A stretch of 64,000 bases of DNA from Fasciola hepatica (Eukaryota; Platyhelminthes; Trematoda; Plagiorchiida; Fasciolidae): NCBI GenBank assembly GCA_948099385.1, contig CANUEZ040000206.1:2046001-2110000 (forward strand). Direction: 5' to 3'. The notes under the pieces are model-generated. The model had not been told where the DNA came from and ran no database searches. It saw nothing but the letters and a program-made list of their open reading frames with translations. The position numbers and the translations under genes were made by a program. This document shows, piece by piece, positions 22,844-35,774 of the stretch; positions within the stretch are counted from its first letter, which is position 1, and the number at the start of each line of letters is the position of its first letter.

Positions 22844-25800
22844 ACAAACCTAATCTAATCTGATCTAATCTAATCTCGTACTACTAATCAATTGCATGCA
22901 TAGTAAGGAAGCTGTGTAGGTTGTTCATTTGGGAATGCGTTGGTTGTACTTAGGCCCCTACAGAGAAGTCATCCATCATAGGAGTCGATCGGTGTGCGCG
23001 AAGCTGGTTCTTACCATTCAAATTTAGAGCGAGTTTGGGAACGGTGCTATATCATGTAGTGTAGATGTTGAACAAAGCGTTGATAGCCATCCCGGATAGC
23101 CTTGTGTTGTTAAGTTGTTCGATTCACAATGGTTCACCAGTTGTTGGAGTGCCCGTGGGGGCTCGGTCGATGTGCACTGCTGATGAGTCGAGTCCCTTAG
23201 AGGATGAAACAGCTGTACAGTGCTTCCATGGACTTCAACGCTGAATTGGGCGTTCAAGCTGCATGATCAATCATATTATACAAATCTAATCTAATCTGAT
23301 CTAATCTAATCTCGTACTACTAATCAATTGCATGCATAGTAAGGAAGCTGTGTAGGTTGTTCATTTGGGAATGCGTTGGTTGTACTTAGGCCCCTACAGA
23401 GAAGTCATCCATCATAGGAGTCGATCGGTGTGCGCGAAGCTGGTTCTTACCATTCAAATTTAGAGCGAGTTTGGGAACGGTGCTATATCATGTAGTGTAG
23501 ATGTTGAACAAAGCGTTGATAGCCATCCCGGATAGCCTTGTGTTGTTAAGTTGTTCGATTCACAATGGTTCACCGGTTGTTGGAGTGCCCGTGGGGGCTC
23601 GGTCGATGTGCACTGCTGATGAGTCGAGTCCCTTAGAGGATGAAACAGCTGTACAGTGCTTCCATGGATTTCAATGCTCAGTTGAGCGTTCAAGCTGCAT
23701 GATCAATCATATTATACAAATCTAATCTTATCTAATCTAATCTAATCTAATCTAATCTCGTACTACTAATCAATTGCATGCAAAGTAAGGAAGCTGTGTA
23801 GGTTGTTCATTTGGGAATGCGTTGGTTGTACTTAGGCCCCTACAGAGAAGTCATCCATCATAGGAGTCGATCGGTGTGCGCGAAGCTGGTTCTTACCATT
23901 CAAATTTAAAGCGAGTTTGGGAAGGGTGCTATATCATGTAGTGTAGATGTTGAACAAAGCATTGAGAGCCATCCCGGATAGCCTTGTGTTGTTAAGTTGT
24001 TCGATTCACAATGGTTCACCGGTTGTTGGAGTGCCCGTGGTTGCTCGGTCGATGTGCACTGCTGATGAGTCGAGTCCCTTAGAGGATGAAACAGCTGTAC
24101 AGTGCTTCCATGGATTTCAATGCTCAGTTGAGCGTTCAAGCTGCATGATCAATCATATTATACAAATCTAATCTAATCTGATCTAATCTCGTACTACTAA
24201 TCAATTGCATGCATAGTAAGGAAGCTGTGTAGGCTGTTCATTTGGGAATGTGTTGGTTGTACTTAGACCCCTACAGAGAAGTCATCCATCAGAGGAGTCG
24301 ATCGGTGTGCGCGAAGCTGGTTCTTACCATTCAAATTCAAAGCGAGTTTGGGAAGGGTGCTATATCATGTAGTGTAGATGTTGAACAAAGCGTTGATAGC
24401 CATCCCGAATAGCCTTGTGTTGTTTAGTTGTTCGATTCACAATGTTTCGCCGGTTGTTGGAGTGCCCGTGGGGGCTCGGTCGATGTGCACTGCTGATGAG
24501 TCGAGTCCCTTAGAGGATGAAACAGCTGTACAGTGCTTCCATGGATTTCAATGCTCAGTTGAGCGTTCAAGCTGCATGATCAATCATATTATACAAACCT
24601 AATCTAATCTGATCTAATCTAATCTCGTACTACTAATCAATTGCATGCATAGTAAGGAAGCTGTGTAGGTTGTTCATTTGGGAATGCGTTGGTTGTACTT
24701 AGGCCCCTACAGAGAAGTCATCCATCATAGGAGTCGATCGGTGTGCGCGAAGCTGGTTCTTACCATTCAAATTTAGAGCGAGTTTGGGAACGGTGCTATA
24801 TCATGTAGTGTAGATGTTGAACAAAGCGTTGATAGCCATCCCGGATAGCCTTGTGTTGTTAAGTTGTTCGATTCACAATGGTTCACCAGTTGTTGGAGTG
24901 CCCGTGGGGGCTCGGTCGATGTGCACTGCTGATGAGTCGAGTCCCTTAGAGGATGAAACAGCTGTACAGTGCTTCCATGGACTTCAACGCTGAATTGGGC
25001 GTTCAAGCTGCATGATCAATCATATTATACAAATCTAATCTAATCTGATCTAATCTAATCTCGTACTACTAATCAATTGCATGCATAGTAAGGAAGCTGT
25101 GTAGGTTGTTCATTTGGGAATGTGTTGGTTGTACTTAGGCCACGACAGAGAAGTCATCCATCATAGGAGTCGATCGGTGTGCGCGAAGCTGGTTCTTACC
25201 ATTCAAATTAAGAGCGAGTTTGGGAACGGTGCTATATCATGTAGTGTAGATGTTGAACAAAGCGTTGATAGCCATCCCGGATAGCCTTGTGTTGTTAAGT
25301 TGTTCGATTCACAATGGTTCACCGGTTGTTGGAGTGCCCGTGGTTGCTCGGTCGATGTGCACTGCTGATGAGTCGAGTCCCTTAGAGGATGAAACAGCTG
25401 TAAAGTGCTTCCATGGACTTCAACGCTGAATTGAGCGTTCAAGCTGCATGATCAATCATATTATACAAATCTAATCTAATCTGATCTAATCTAATCTCGT
25501 ACTACTAATCAATTGCATGCAAAGTAAGGAAGCTGTGTAGGTTGTTCATTTGGGAATGCGTTGGTTGTACTTAGGCCCCTACAGAGAAGTCATCCATCAT
25601 AGGAGTCGATCGGTGTGCGCGAAGCTGGTTCTTACCATTCAAATTTAAAGCGAGTTTGGGAAGGGTGCTATATCATGTAGTGTAGATGTTGAACAAAGCA
25701 TTGAGAGCCATCCCGGATAGCCTTGTGTTGTTAAGTTGTTCGATTCACAATGGTTCACCGGTTGTTGGAGTGCCCGTGGTTGCTCGGTCGATGTGCACTG

Positions 25801-28800
25801 CTGATGAGTCGAGTCCCTTAGAGGATGAAACAGCTGTACAGTGCTTCCATGGATTTCAATGCTCAGTTGAGCGTTCAAGCTGCATGATCAATCATATTAT
25901 ACAAATCTAATCTAATCTGATCTAATCTCGTACTACTAATCAATTGCATGCATAGTAAGGAAGCTGTGTAGGCTGTTCATTTGGGAATGCGTTGGTTGTA
26001 CTTAGACCCCTACAGAGAAGTCATCCATCATAGGAGTCGATCGGTGTGCGCGAAGCTGGTTCTTACCATTCAAATTTGAAGCGAGTTTGGGAAGGGTGCT
26101 ATATCATGTAGTGTAGATGTTGAACAAAGCGTTGATAGCCATCCCGGATAGCCTTGTGTTGTTAAGTTGTTCGATTCACAATGGTTCACCGGTTGTTGGA
26201 GTGCCCGTGGGGGCTCGGTCGATGTGCACTGCTGATGAGTCGAGTCCCTTAGAGGATGAAACAGCTGTACAGTGCTTCCATGGATTTCAATGCTCAGTTG
26301 AGCGTTCAAGCTGCATGATCAATCATATTATACAAATCTAATCTGATCTAATCTAATCTCGTACTACTAATCAATTGCATGCATAGTAAGGAAGCTGTGT
26401 AGGTTGTTCATTTGGGAATGCGTTGGTTGTACTTAGGCCCCTACAGAGAAGTCATCCATCATAGGAGTCGATCGGTGTGCGCGAAGCTGGTTCTTACCAT
26501 TCAAATTTAGAGCGAGTTTGGGAACGGTGCTATATCATGTAGTGTAGATGTTGAACAAAGCGTTGATAGCCATCCCGAATAGCCTTGTGTTGTTAAGTTG
26601 TTCGATTCACAATGGTTCACCAGTTGTTGGAGTGCCCGTGGGGGCTCGGTCGATGTGCACTGCTGATGAGTCGAGTCCCTTAGAGGATGAAACAGCTGTA
26701 CAGTGCTTCCATGGACTTCAACGCTGAATTGGGCGTTCAAGCTGCATGATCAATCATATTATACAAATCTAATCTAATCTGATCTAATCTAATCTCGTAC
26801 TACTAATCAATTGCATGCATAGTAAGGAAGCTGTGTAGGTTGTTCATTTGGGAATGCGTTGGTTGTACTTAGGCCCCTACAGAGAAGTCATCCATCATAG
26901 GAGTCGATCGGTGTGCGCGAAGCTGGTTCTTACCATTCAAATTTAGAGCGAGTTTGGGAACGGTGCTATATGATGTAGTGTAGATGTTGAACAAAGCGTT
27001 GATAGCCATCCCGGATAGCCTTGTGTTGTTAAGTTGTTCGATTCACAATGGTTCACCGGTTGTTGGAGTGCCCGTGGGGGCTCGGTCGATGTGCACTGCT
27101 GATGAGTCGAGTCCCTTAGAGGATGAAACAGCTGTAAAGTGCTTCCATGGACTTCAACGCTGAATTGAGCGTTCAAGCTGCATGATCAATCATATTATAC
27201 AAATCTAATCTGATCTAATCTAATCTCGTACTACTAATCAATTGCATGCAAAGTAAGGAAGCTGTGTAGGTTGTTCATTTGGGAATGCGTTGGTTGTACT
27301 TAGGCCCCTACAGAGAAGTCATCCATCATAGGAGTCGATCGGTGTGCGCGAAGCTGGTTCTTACCATTCAAATTTAAAGCGAGTTTGGGAAGGGTGCTAT
27401 ATCATGTAGTGTAGATGTTGAACAAAGCATTGAGAGCCATCCCGGATAGCCTTGTGTTGTTAAGTTGTTCGATTCACAATGGTTCACCGGTTGTTGGAGT
27501 GCCCGTGGTTGCTCGGTCGATGTGCACTGCTGATGAGTCGAGTCCCTTAGAGGATGAAACAGCTGTACAGTGCTTCCATGGATTTCAATGCTCAGTTGAG
27601 CGTTCAAGCTGCATGATCAATCATAATATACAAATCTAATCTAATCTGATCTAATCTCGTACTACTAATCAATTGCATGCATAGTAAGGAAGCTGTGTAG
27701 GCTGTTCATTTGGGAATGTGTTGGTTGTACTTAGACCCCTACAGAGAAGTCATCCATCATAGGAGTCGATCGGTGTGCGCGAAGCTGGTTCTTACCATTC
27801 AAATTCAAAGCGAGTTTGGGAAGGGTGCTATATGATGTAGTGTAGATGTTGAACAAAGCGTTGATAGCCATCCCGGATAGCCTTGTGTTGTTAAGTTGTT
27901 CGATTCACAATGGTTCACCGGTTGTTGGAGTGCCCGTGGGGGCTCGGTCGATGTGCACTGCTGATGAGTCGAGTCCCTTAGAGGATGAAACAGCTGTACA
28001 GTGCTTCCATGGATTTCAATGCTTAATTGGGCGTTCAAGCTGCATGATCAATCATGTTATACAAATCTAATCTAATCTGAACTTATCTCGAACTACTAAT
28101 CAATTGCATGCATAGTAAGGAAGCTGTGTAGGTTGTTCATTTGGGAATGCTTTGGTTGTACTCAGGCCCCTATAGAGAATTCATCCATCATAGGAGTCGA
28201 TCGGTGTGCGCGAAGCTGGTTCTTACCATTCAAATTTGAAGCGAGTTTGGGAAGGGTGCTATATCATGTAGTGTAGATGTTGAACAAAGCGTTGAAAGCC
28301 ATCCCGGATAGCCTTGTGTTGTTAAGTTGTTCGATTCACAATGGTTCACCGGTTGTTGGAGTGCCCGTGGGGGCTCGGTCGATGTGCACTGCTGATGAGT
28401 TTAGTCCCTTAGAGGATGAAACAGCTGTACAGTGCTTCCATGGACTTCAACGCTGAATTGCGCGTTCAAGCTGCATGATCAATCATATTATACAAATCTA
28501 ATCTGAACTCATCTCGTACTGTTAAACAATGGCTTGCATAGAAAGGAAGCTGTGTAGGTTGTTCATTTGGGAATGCGTTGGTTGTACCCTGGTCTCCACA
28601 GAGACGTCGTCCATCATAGGAGTCGATCGGTGTGCGCGAAGCTGGTTCTTACCATTCAAATTTAAAGCGAGTTCGGGACGGGTGCTATATCATGTTGTGT
28701 AGATGTTGAACAATGCGCTGAGGGCCATCCCGGATAGCCTTGTGTTGTTAAATTGTTCGATTCACAATGTTTCACCAGTTGTTGGAGTGCCCGTGGGGGC

Positions 28801-29346
28801 TCGGTCGATGTGCACTGCTGATGAGTCGAGTCCCTTAGAGGATGAAACAGCAGTACAGTGCTTCCTTGGACTTCAATGCTCAGTTGAGCGTTCAAGCTGC
28901 ATGATCAATCATATTATACAAATCTAATCTAATCTAATCTAATCTCGTACTACTAATCAATTGCATGGATAGTAAGGAAGCTGTGTAGGTTGTTCATTTG
29001 GGAATGCGTTGGTTGTACTTAGGCCCCTACAGAGAAGTCATCCATCATAGGAGTCGATCGGTGTGCGCGAAGCTGGTTCTTACCATTCAAATTTGAAGCG
29101 AGTTTGGGAAGGGTGCTATATCATGTAGTGTAGATGTTGAACAAAGCGTTGATAGCCATCCCGGATAGCCTTGTGTTGTTAAGTTGTTCGATTCACAATG
29201 GTTCACCGGTTGTTGGAGGGTTCGTGGGGGCTCGGTCGATGTGCACTGCTGATGAGTCGAGTCTCGTAGAGGATGAAACAGCTGTACTGTGCTTCCATGG
29301 ACTTCAACGCTGAATTGGGCGCTCAAGCTGCATGATCAATCATATT
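22844..29346 (+). repeat. Large segmental tandem duplication, copy 2 (~6.5 kb)
   Basis: Fifteen units matching copy 1 in order and detail, but lacking one trimer. Differences from copy 1 include TTAGGCCACGACAG near 25137 in place of TTAGGCCCCTACAG, TTCAAAGCG near 24337 in place of TTTGATGCG, and one pentamer fewer near 24180. The block ends near the pentamer tract after the unit anchored at 29134. Confidence 0.86.
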
Positions 29347-31210
29347 ATACAAATCTAATCTAATCTAATCTAATCTCGTACTACTAATCAATTGCATGCA
29401 TAGTAAGGGCGCTGTGTAGGTTGTTCATTTGGGAATGCGTTGGTTGTACTTAGGCCCCTACAGAGAAGTCATCCATCATAGGAGTCGACCGGTGTGTGCG
29501 AAGCTGGTTCTTACCATTCAAATTTAAAGCGATTTCGGGAAGGGTGCTATATATGATGTAGTGTAGATGTTGAACAAAGCGTTGATAGCCATCCCGGATA
29601 GCCTTGTGTTGTTAAGTTGTTCGATTCACAATGGTTCACCGGTTGTTGGAGTGCCCGTGGGGGCTCGGTCGATGTGCACTGCTGATGAGTCGAGTCCCGT
29701 AGAGGATGAAACAGCTGTTCAGTGCTTCCATGGATTTCGATGCTCAGTTGAGCGTTCAAGCTGCATGATCAATCATATTATACAAATCTAATCTAATCTG
29801 ATCTAATCTCGTACTACTAATCAATTGCATGCATAGTAAGGAAGCTGTGTAGGTTGTTCATTTGGGAATGCGTTGGTTGTACCCTGGTCTCCACAGAGAC
29901 GTCGTCCATCATAGGAGTCGATCGGTGTGCGCGAAGCTGGTTCTTACCATTCAAATTTAAAGCGAGTTCGGGACGGGTGCTATATCATGTAGTGTAGATG
30001 TTGAACAATGCGCTGAGGGCCATCCCGGATAGCCTTGTGTTGTTAAATTGTTCGATTCACAATGTTTCACCAGTTGTTGGAGTGCCCGTGGGGGCTCGGT
30101 CGATGTGCACTGCTGATGAGTCGAGTCCCTTAGAGGATGAAACAGCAGTACAGTGCTTCCTTGGACTTCAATGCTCAGTTGAGCGTTCAAGCTGCATGAT
30201 CAATCATATTATACAAATCTAATCTAATCTAATCTAATCTCGTACTACTAATCAATTGCATGCATAGTAAGGAAGCTGTGTAGGTTGTTCATTTGGGAAT
30301 GCGTTGGTTGTACTTAGGCCCCTACAGAGAAGTCATCCATCATAGGAGTCGATCGGTGTGCGCGAAGCTTGTTCTTACCATTCAAATTTGAAGCGAGTTT
30401 GGGAAGGGTGCTATATCATGTAGTGTAGATGTTGAACAAAGCGTTGAGAGCCATCCCGGATAGCCTTGTGTTGTTAAGTTGTTCGATTCACAATGGTTCA
30501 CCGGTTGTTGGAGGGTTCGTGGGGGCTCGGTTGATGTGCACTGCTGATGAGTCGAGTCTCGTAGAGGATGAAACAGCTGTACTGTGCTTCCATGGACTTC
30601 AACGCTGAATTGGGCGCTCAAGCTGCATGATCAATCATATTATACAAATCTAATCTAATCTAATCTAATCTAATCTCGTACTACTAATCAATTGCATGCA
30701 TAGTAAGGAAGCTGTGTAGGTTGTTCATTTGGGAATGCGTTGGTTGTACTTAGGCCCCTACACAGAAGTCATCTATCATAGGAGTCGACCGGTGTGTGCG
30801 AAGCTGGTTCTTACCATTCAAATTTAAAGCGATTTCGGGAAGGGTGCTATATATGATGTAGTGTAGATGTTGAACAAAGCGTTGATAGCCATCCCGGATA
30901 GCCTTGTGTTGTTAAGTTGTTCGATTCACAATGGTTCACCGGTTGTTGGAGTGCCCGTGGGGGCTCGGTCGATGTGCACTGCTGATGAGTCGAGTCCCGT
31001 AGAGGATGAAACAGCTGTTCAGTGCTTCCATGGATTTCGATGCTCAGTTGAGCGTTCAAGCTGCATGATCAATCATATTATACAAATCTAATCTAATCTG
31101 ATCTAATCTCGTACTACTAATCAATTGCATGCATAGTAAGGAAGCTGTGTAGGTTGTTCATTTGGGAATGCGTTGGTTGTACTCAGGCCCCTACAGAGAA
31201 GTCATCCATC
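28616..31210 (+). repeat. Trimer duplication of ~1.3 kb
   Basis: Units 28616-29910 (1,295 bp) recur at 29911-31210 (1,300 bp). Markers: the CCCTGGTCTCCAC / ACGTCGTCC junction, a unit with GGGTTCGTGGGGG and GTACTGTGC, and a unit with GTCGACCGGTGTGTGCG and a GUU hammerhead triplet. The first copy overlaps the right end of the large duplication. Confidence 0.85.
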
Positions 31211-32451
31211 ATAGGCATCGATCGGTGTGCGCGAAGCTGGTTCTTACCATTCAAATTTAAAGCGAGTTTGGGAACGGTGCTATATCATGTAGTGTAGATG
31301 TTGAACAAAGCGTTGAGAGCCATCCCGGATAGCCTTGTGTTGTTAAGTTGTTCGATTCACAATGGTTCACCGGTTGTTGGAGTGCCCGTGGGGGCTCGGT
31401 CGATGTGCACTGCTGATGAGTCGAGTCCCTTAGAGGATGAAACAGCTGTACAGTGCTTCCATGGATTTCAATGCTCAGTTGAGCGTTCAAGCTGCATGAT
31501 CATTCATATTATACAAATCTAATCTAATCTAATCTAATCTCGTGCTACTAATCAATTGCATGCATAGTAAGGAAGCTGTGTAGGTTGTTCATTTGGGAAT
31601 GCGTTAATTGTACTTAGGCCCCTACAGAAAAGTCTTCCATCACATGAGTCAATCGGTGTGCGCGAAGCTGGTTCTTACCATTCAAATTTGAAGCGAGTTT
31701 GGGAAGGGTGCTGTATCATGTAGTGTAGATGTTGAACAAAGCGTTGAGAGTCATCCCGGATAGCCCTGTGTTGTTAAGTTGTTCGATTCACAATGGTTCA
31801 CCAGTTGTTGGAGTGCCCGTGGGGGCTCGGTCGATGTGCACTGCTGATGAGTCGAGTCCCTTAGAGGATGAAACAGCTGTACAGTGCTTCCATGGATTTC
31901 AATGCTCAGTTGAGCGTTCAAGCTGCATGATCAATCATATTATACAAATCTAATCTAATCTAATCTAATCTCGTACTACTAATCGATTGCATGCATAGTA
32001 AGGAAGCTGTGTAGGTTGTTCATTTGGGAATGCGTTGGTTGTACTTAGGCCCCTACAGAGAAGTCATCCATCATAGGAGTGGATCGGTGTGCGCGAAGCT
32101 GGTTCTTACCATTCAAATTTAAAGCGAGTTTGGGAAGGGTGCTATATCATGTAGTGTAGATGTTGAACAAAGCGTTGATAGCCATCCCGGATAGCCTTGT
32201 GTTGTTAAGTTGTTCGATTCACAATGGTTCACCAGTTGTTGGAGCGCCCGTGGTTGCTCGTTCGATGTGCACTGCTGACGAGTCGAGTCCCTTAGAGGAT
32301 GAAACAGCTGTACAGTGCTTCCATGGATTTCAATGCTCAGTTGAGCGTTCAAGCTGCATGATCAATCATATTATACAAATCTAATCTAATCTAATCTAAT
32401 CTAATCTCGTACTACTAATCAATTGCATGCATAGTAAGGAAGCTGTGTAGG

Positions 32452-32456
32452 TTTTT
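32452..32456 (+). terminator. T5 run, possible Pol III terminator
   Basis: Same G to T change as at 2534-2538, in the tail of the unit anchored at 32160, far from the other two examples. Confidence 0.28.
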
Positions 32457-33995
32457 CATTTGGGAATGCGTTGGTTGTACTTAGGCCCCTACAGAGAAGT
32501 CATCCATCATAGGAGTCGATCGGTGTGCGCGAAGCTGGTTCTTACCATTCAAATTTGAAGCGAGTTTGGGAAGGGTGCTATATCATGTAGTGTAGATGTT
32601 GAACAAAGCGTTGATAGCCATCCCGGATAGCCTTGTGTTGTTAAGTTGTTCGTTTCACAATGATACCAGTTGTTGGAGTGCCCGTGGGGGCTCGGTCGAT
32701 GTGCACTGCTGATGAGTCGAGTCCCGTAGAGGATGAAACAGCTGTACAGTGCTTCCATGAAATTCAATGCTGAATTGGGCGTTCAAGCTACATGATAATT
32801 CATATTATGCAAATCCCATCTAATCTAATCTAATCTCGTACTACTAATCAATTGCATGCATAGTAAGGAAGCTGTGTAGGTTGTTCATTTGGGAATGCGT
32901 TGGTTGTACTTAGGCCCCTACAGAGAAGTCATCCATTATAGGAGTCGATCGGTGTGCGCGAAGCGGGTTCTTACCATTCAAATTTGAAGCGAGTTTGGGA
33001 AGGGTGCTATATCATGTAGTGTAGATGTTGAACAAAGCGTTGATAGCCATCCCGGATAGCCTTGTGTTGTTAAGTTGTTCGATTCACAATGGTTCACCAG
33101 TTGTTGGAGTGCCCGTGGGGGCTCGGTCGATGTGCACTGCTGATGAGTCGAGTTCCTTAGAGGATGAAACAGCTGTACAGTGCTTCCATGGACTTCAACG
33201 CTGAATTGGGCGTTCAAGCTGCATGATCAATCATATTATACAAATCTAATCTAATCTAATCTAATCTCGAACTACTAATCAATTGCATGCATAGTAAGGA
33301 AGCTGTGTAGGTTGTTCATTTGGGAATGCGTTGGTTGTACTTAGGCCCCTACAGAGAAGTCATCCATCATACGAGTCGATCGGTGTGCGCGAAGCTGGTT
33401 CTTACCATTCAAATTTGAAGCGAGTTTGGGAAGGGTGCTATATCATGTAGTGTAGATGTTGAACAAAGCGTTGATGGCCATCCCGGATAGCCTTGTGTTG
33501 TTAAGTTGTTCGATTCACAATGGTTCACCGGTTGTTGGAGTGCCCGTGGGGGCTCGGTCGATGTGCACTGCTGATGAGTCGAGTCCCTTAGAGGATGAAA
33601 CAGCTGTACAGTGCTTCCATGGATTTCAATGTTCAGTTGAGCGTTCAAGCTGCATGATCAATCATATTATACAAATCTAATCTAATCTAATCTAATCTCG
33701 GACTACTAATCAATTGCATGTATAGTTAGGAAGCTGTGTAGGTTGTTCATTTGGGAATGCGTTGGTTGTACTTAGGCCCCTACAGAGAAGTCATCCATCA
33801 TAGGAGTCGATCGGTGTGGGCGTAGCTGGTTGTTACCATTCAAATTTGAAGCGAGTTTGGGAAGGGTGCTATATCATGTAGTGTAGATGTTGAACAAACC
33901 GTTGATAGCCATCACGGATAGCCTTGTGTTGTTAAGTTGATCAATTCACAATGGTTCACCAGTTGTTGGAGTGCCCGTGGGGGCTCGGTCGATGT

Positions 33996-34045
33996 GCACT
34001 GTTGATGAGTCGAGTCCCTTAGAGGATGAAACAGCTGTACAGTGC
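33996..34045 (+). ncRNA. Hammerhead variant: C3 to U core change
   Basis: The core reads TTGATGA at 34002-34008 where the family has CTGATGA. C3 is essential in the hammerhead core, so this copy is probably inactive. The remaining elements, including GAAA, ACAGCTGT, GUA and CAGTGC, are intact. Confidence 0.7.
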
Positions 34046-35724
34046 TTTCTTCGACTTCAATGCTGAATTGTGCGTTCAAGCTGCATGATCAATCATGTTA
34101 TACAAAGCAATTCTAATCTCATCTCATCTCGAACTACTAATCAATTGCATGTATAGTTAGGAAGCTGTTTAGGTTGTTTATTTGGGAATGCGTTGGTTGT
34201 ACTTAGGCCCCTACAGAAAAGTCTTCCATCACATGAGTCAATCGGTGTGCGCGAAGCTGGTTCTTACCATTTAAATTGGAAGCGAGTTTGGGAAGGGTGC
34301 TATATCATGTAGTGTAGATGTTGAACAAAGCGTTGATAGCCATCCCGGATAGCCTTGTGTTGTTAAGTTGTTCGATTCACAATGGTTCACCGGTTGTTGG
34401 AGTGCCCGTGGGGGCTCGGTCGATGTGCACTGCTGATGAGTCGAGTCCCTTAGAGGATGAAACAGCTGTACAGTGCTTCCATGGATTTCAATGCTCAGTT
34501 GAGCGTTCAAGCTGCATGATCAATCATACTATACAAACCTAATCTAATCTGATCTAATCTAATCTCGTACTACTAATCAATTGCATGCAAAGTAAGGAAG
34601 CTGTGTAGGTTGTTCATTTGGGAATGCGTTGGTTGTACTTAGGCCCCTACAGAGAAGTCATCCATCATAGGAGTCGATCGGTGTGCGCGAAGCTGGTTCT
34701 TACCATTCAAATTTGATGCGAGTTTGGGAAGGGTGCTATATCATGTAGTGTAGATGTTGAACAAAGCGTTGATAGCCATCCAGGATAGCCTTGTGTTGTT
34801 AAGTTGTTCGATTCACAATGGTTCACCGGTTGTTGGAGTGCCCGTGGGGGCTCGGTCGATGTGCACTGCTGATGAGTCGAGTCCCTTAGGGGATGAAACA
34901 GCTGTACAGCGCTTACATGGATTCCAACGCTGAATTGGGCGTTCAAGCTGCATGATCAATCATATTATACAAATCTAATCTAATCTGATCTAATCTCGTA
35001 CTACTAATCAATTGCATGCATAGTAAGGAATCTGTGTAGGTTGTTCATTTGGGAATGCGTTGGTTGTACCCTGGTCTCCACAGAGACGTCGTCCATCATA
35101 GGAGTCGATCGGTGTGCGCGAAGCTGGTTCTTACCATTCAAATTTGAAGCGAGTTTGGGAAGGGTGCTATATCATGTAGTGTGGATGTTGAACAAAGCGT
35201 TGATAGCCATCCCGGATAGCCTTGTGTTGTTAAGTTGTTCGATTCACAATGGTTCACCGGTTGTTGGAGTGCCCGTGGGGGCTCGGTCGATGTGCACTGC
35301 TGATGAGTCGAGTCCCTTAGAGGATGAAACAGCTGTACAGTGCTTCCATGGATTTCAATGCTCAGTTGAGCGTTCAAGCTGCATGATCAATCATATTATA
35401 CAAATCTAATCTAATCTGATCTAATCTCGTACTACTAATCAATTGCATGCATAGTAAGGAAGCTGTGCAGGTTGTTCATTTGGGAATGCGTTGGTTGTAC
35501 TAAGGCCCCTACAGAAAAGTGATCCATCATAAGAGTCGATCGGTGTGCGCGAAGCTGGTTCTTACCATTCAAATTTGAAGCGAGTTTGAGAAGGGTGCTA
35601 TATCATGTAGTGTAGATGTCGAACAAAGCGTTGATAGCCATCCCGGATAGCCTTGTGTTGTTAAGTTGTTCGATTCACAATGGTTCACCGGTTGTTGGAG
35701 TGCCCGTGGGGGCTCGGTCGATGT

Positions 35725-35774
35725 GCACTGCTGATGAGTCGAGTCCCTTAGAGGATGAAACAGCTGTGCAGCGC
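35725..35774 (+). ncRNA. Hammerhead variant with non-cleavable GUG triplet
   Basis: Position 17 is G (triplet GUG). Hammerheads require A, C or U there, so this copy should not cleave. Its 3' stem I strand is CAGCGC, a variant also found in the units anchored at 34754 and 38643, which share the TTACATGG segment that follows. Confidence 0.7.

Noticed and set aside
32811..32818. Octamer ATGCAAAT, an element used in snRNA-type promoters.
   Set aside because: It is a private change of ATACAAAT in one unit; other units do not have it, so it is most likely chance.
35041..35409. Longest plus-strand frame, 122 codons.
   Set aside because: It is the ordinary unit frame extended upstream because this unit has GTGTGGATG in place of GTGTAGATG and a variant CCCTGGTCTCC tail. 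No independent evidence of a gene.
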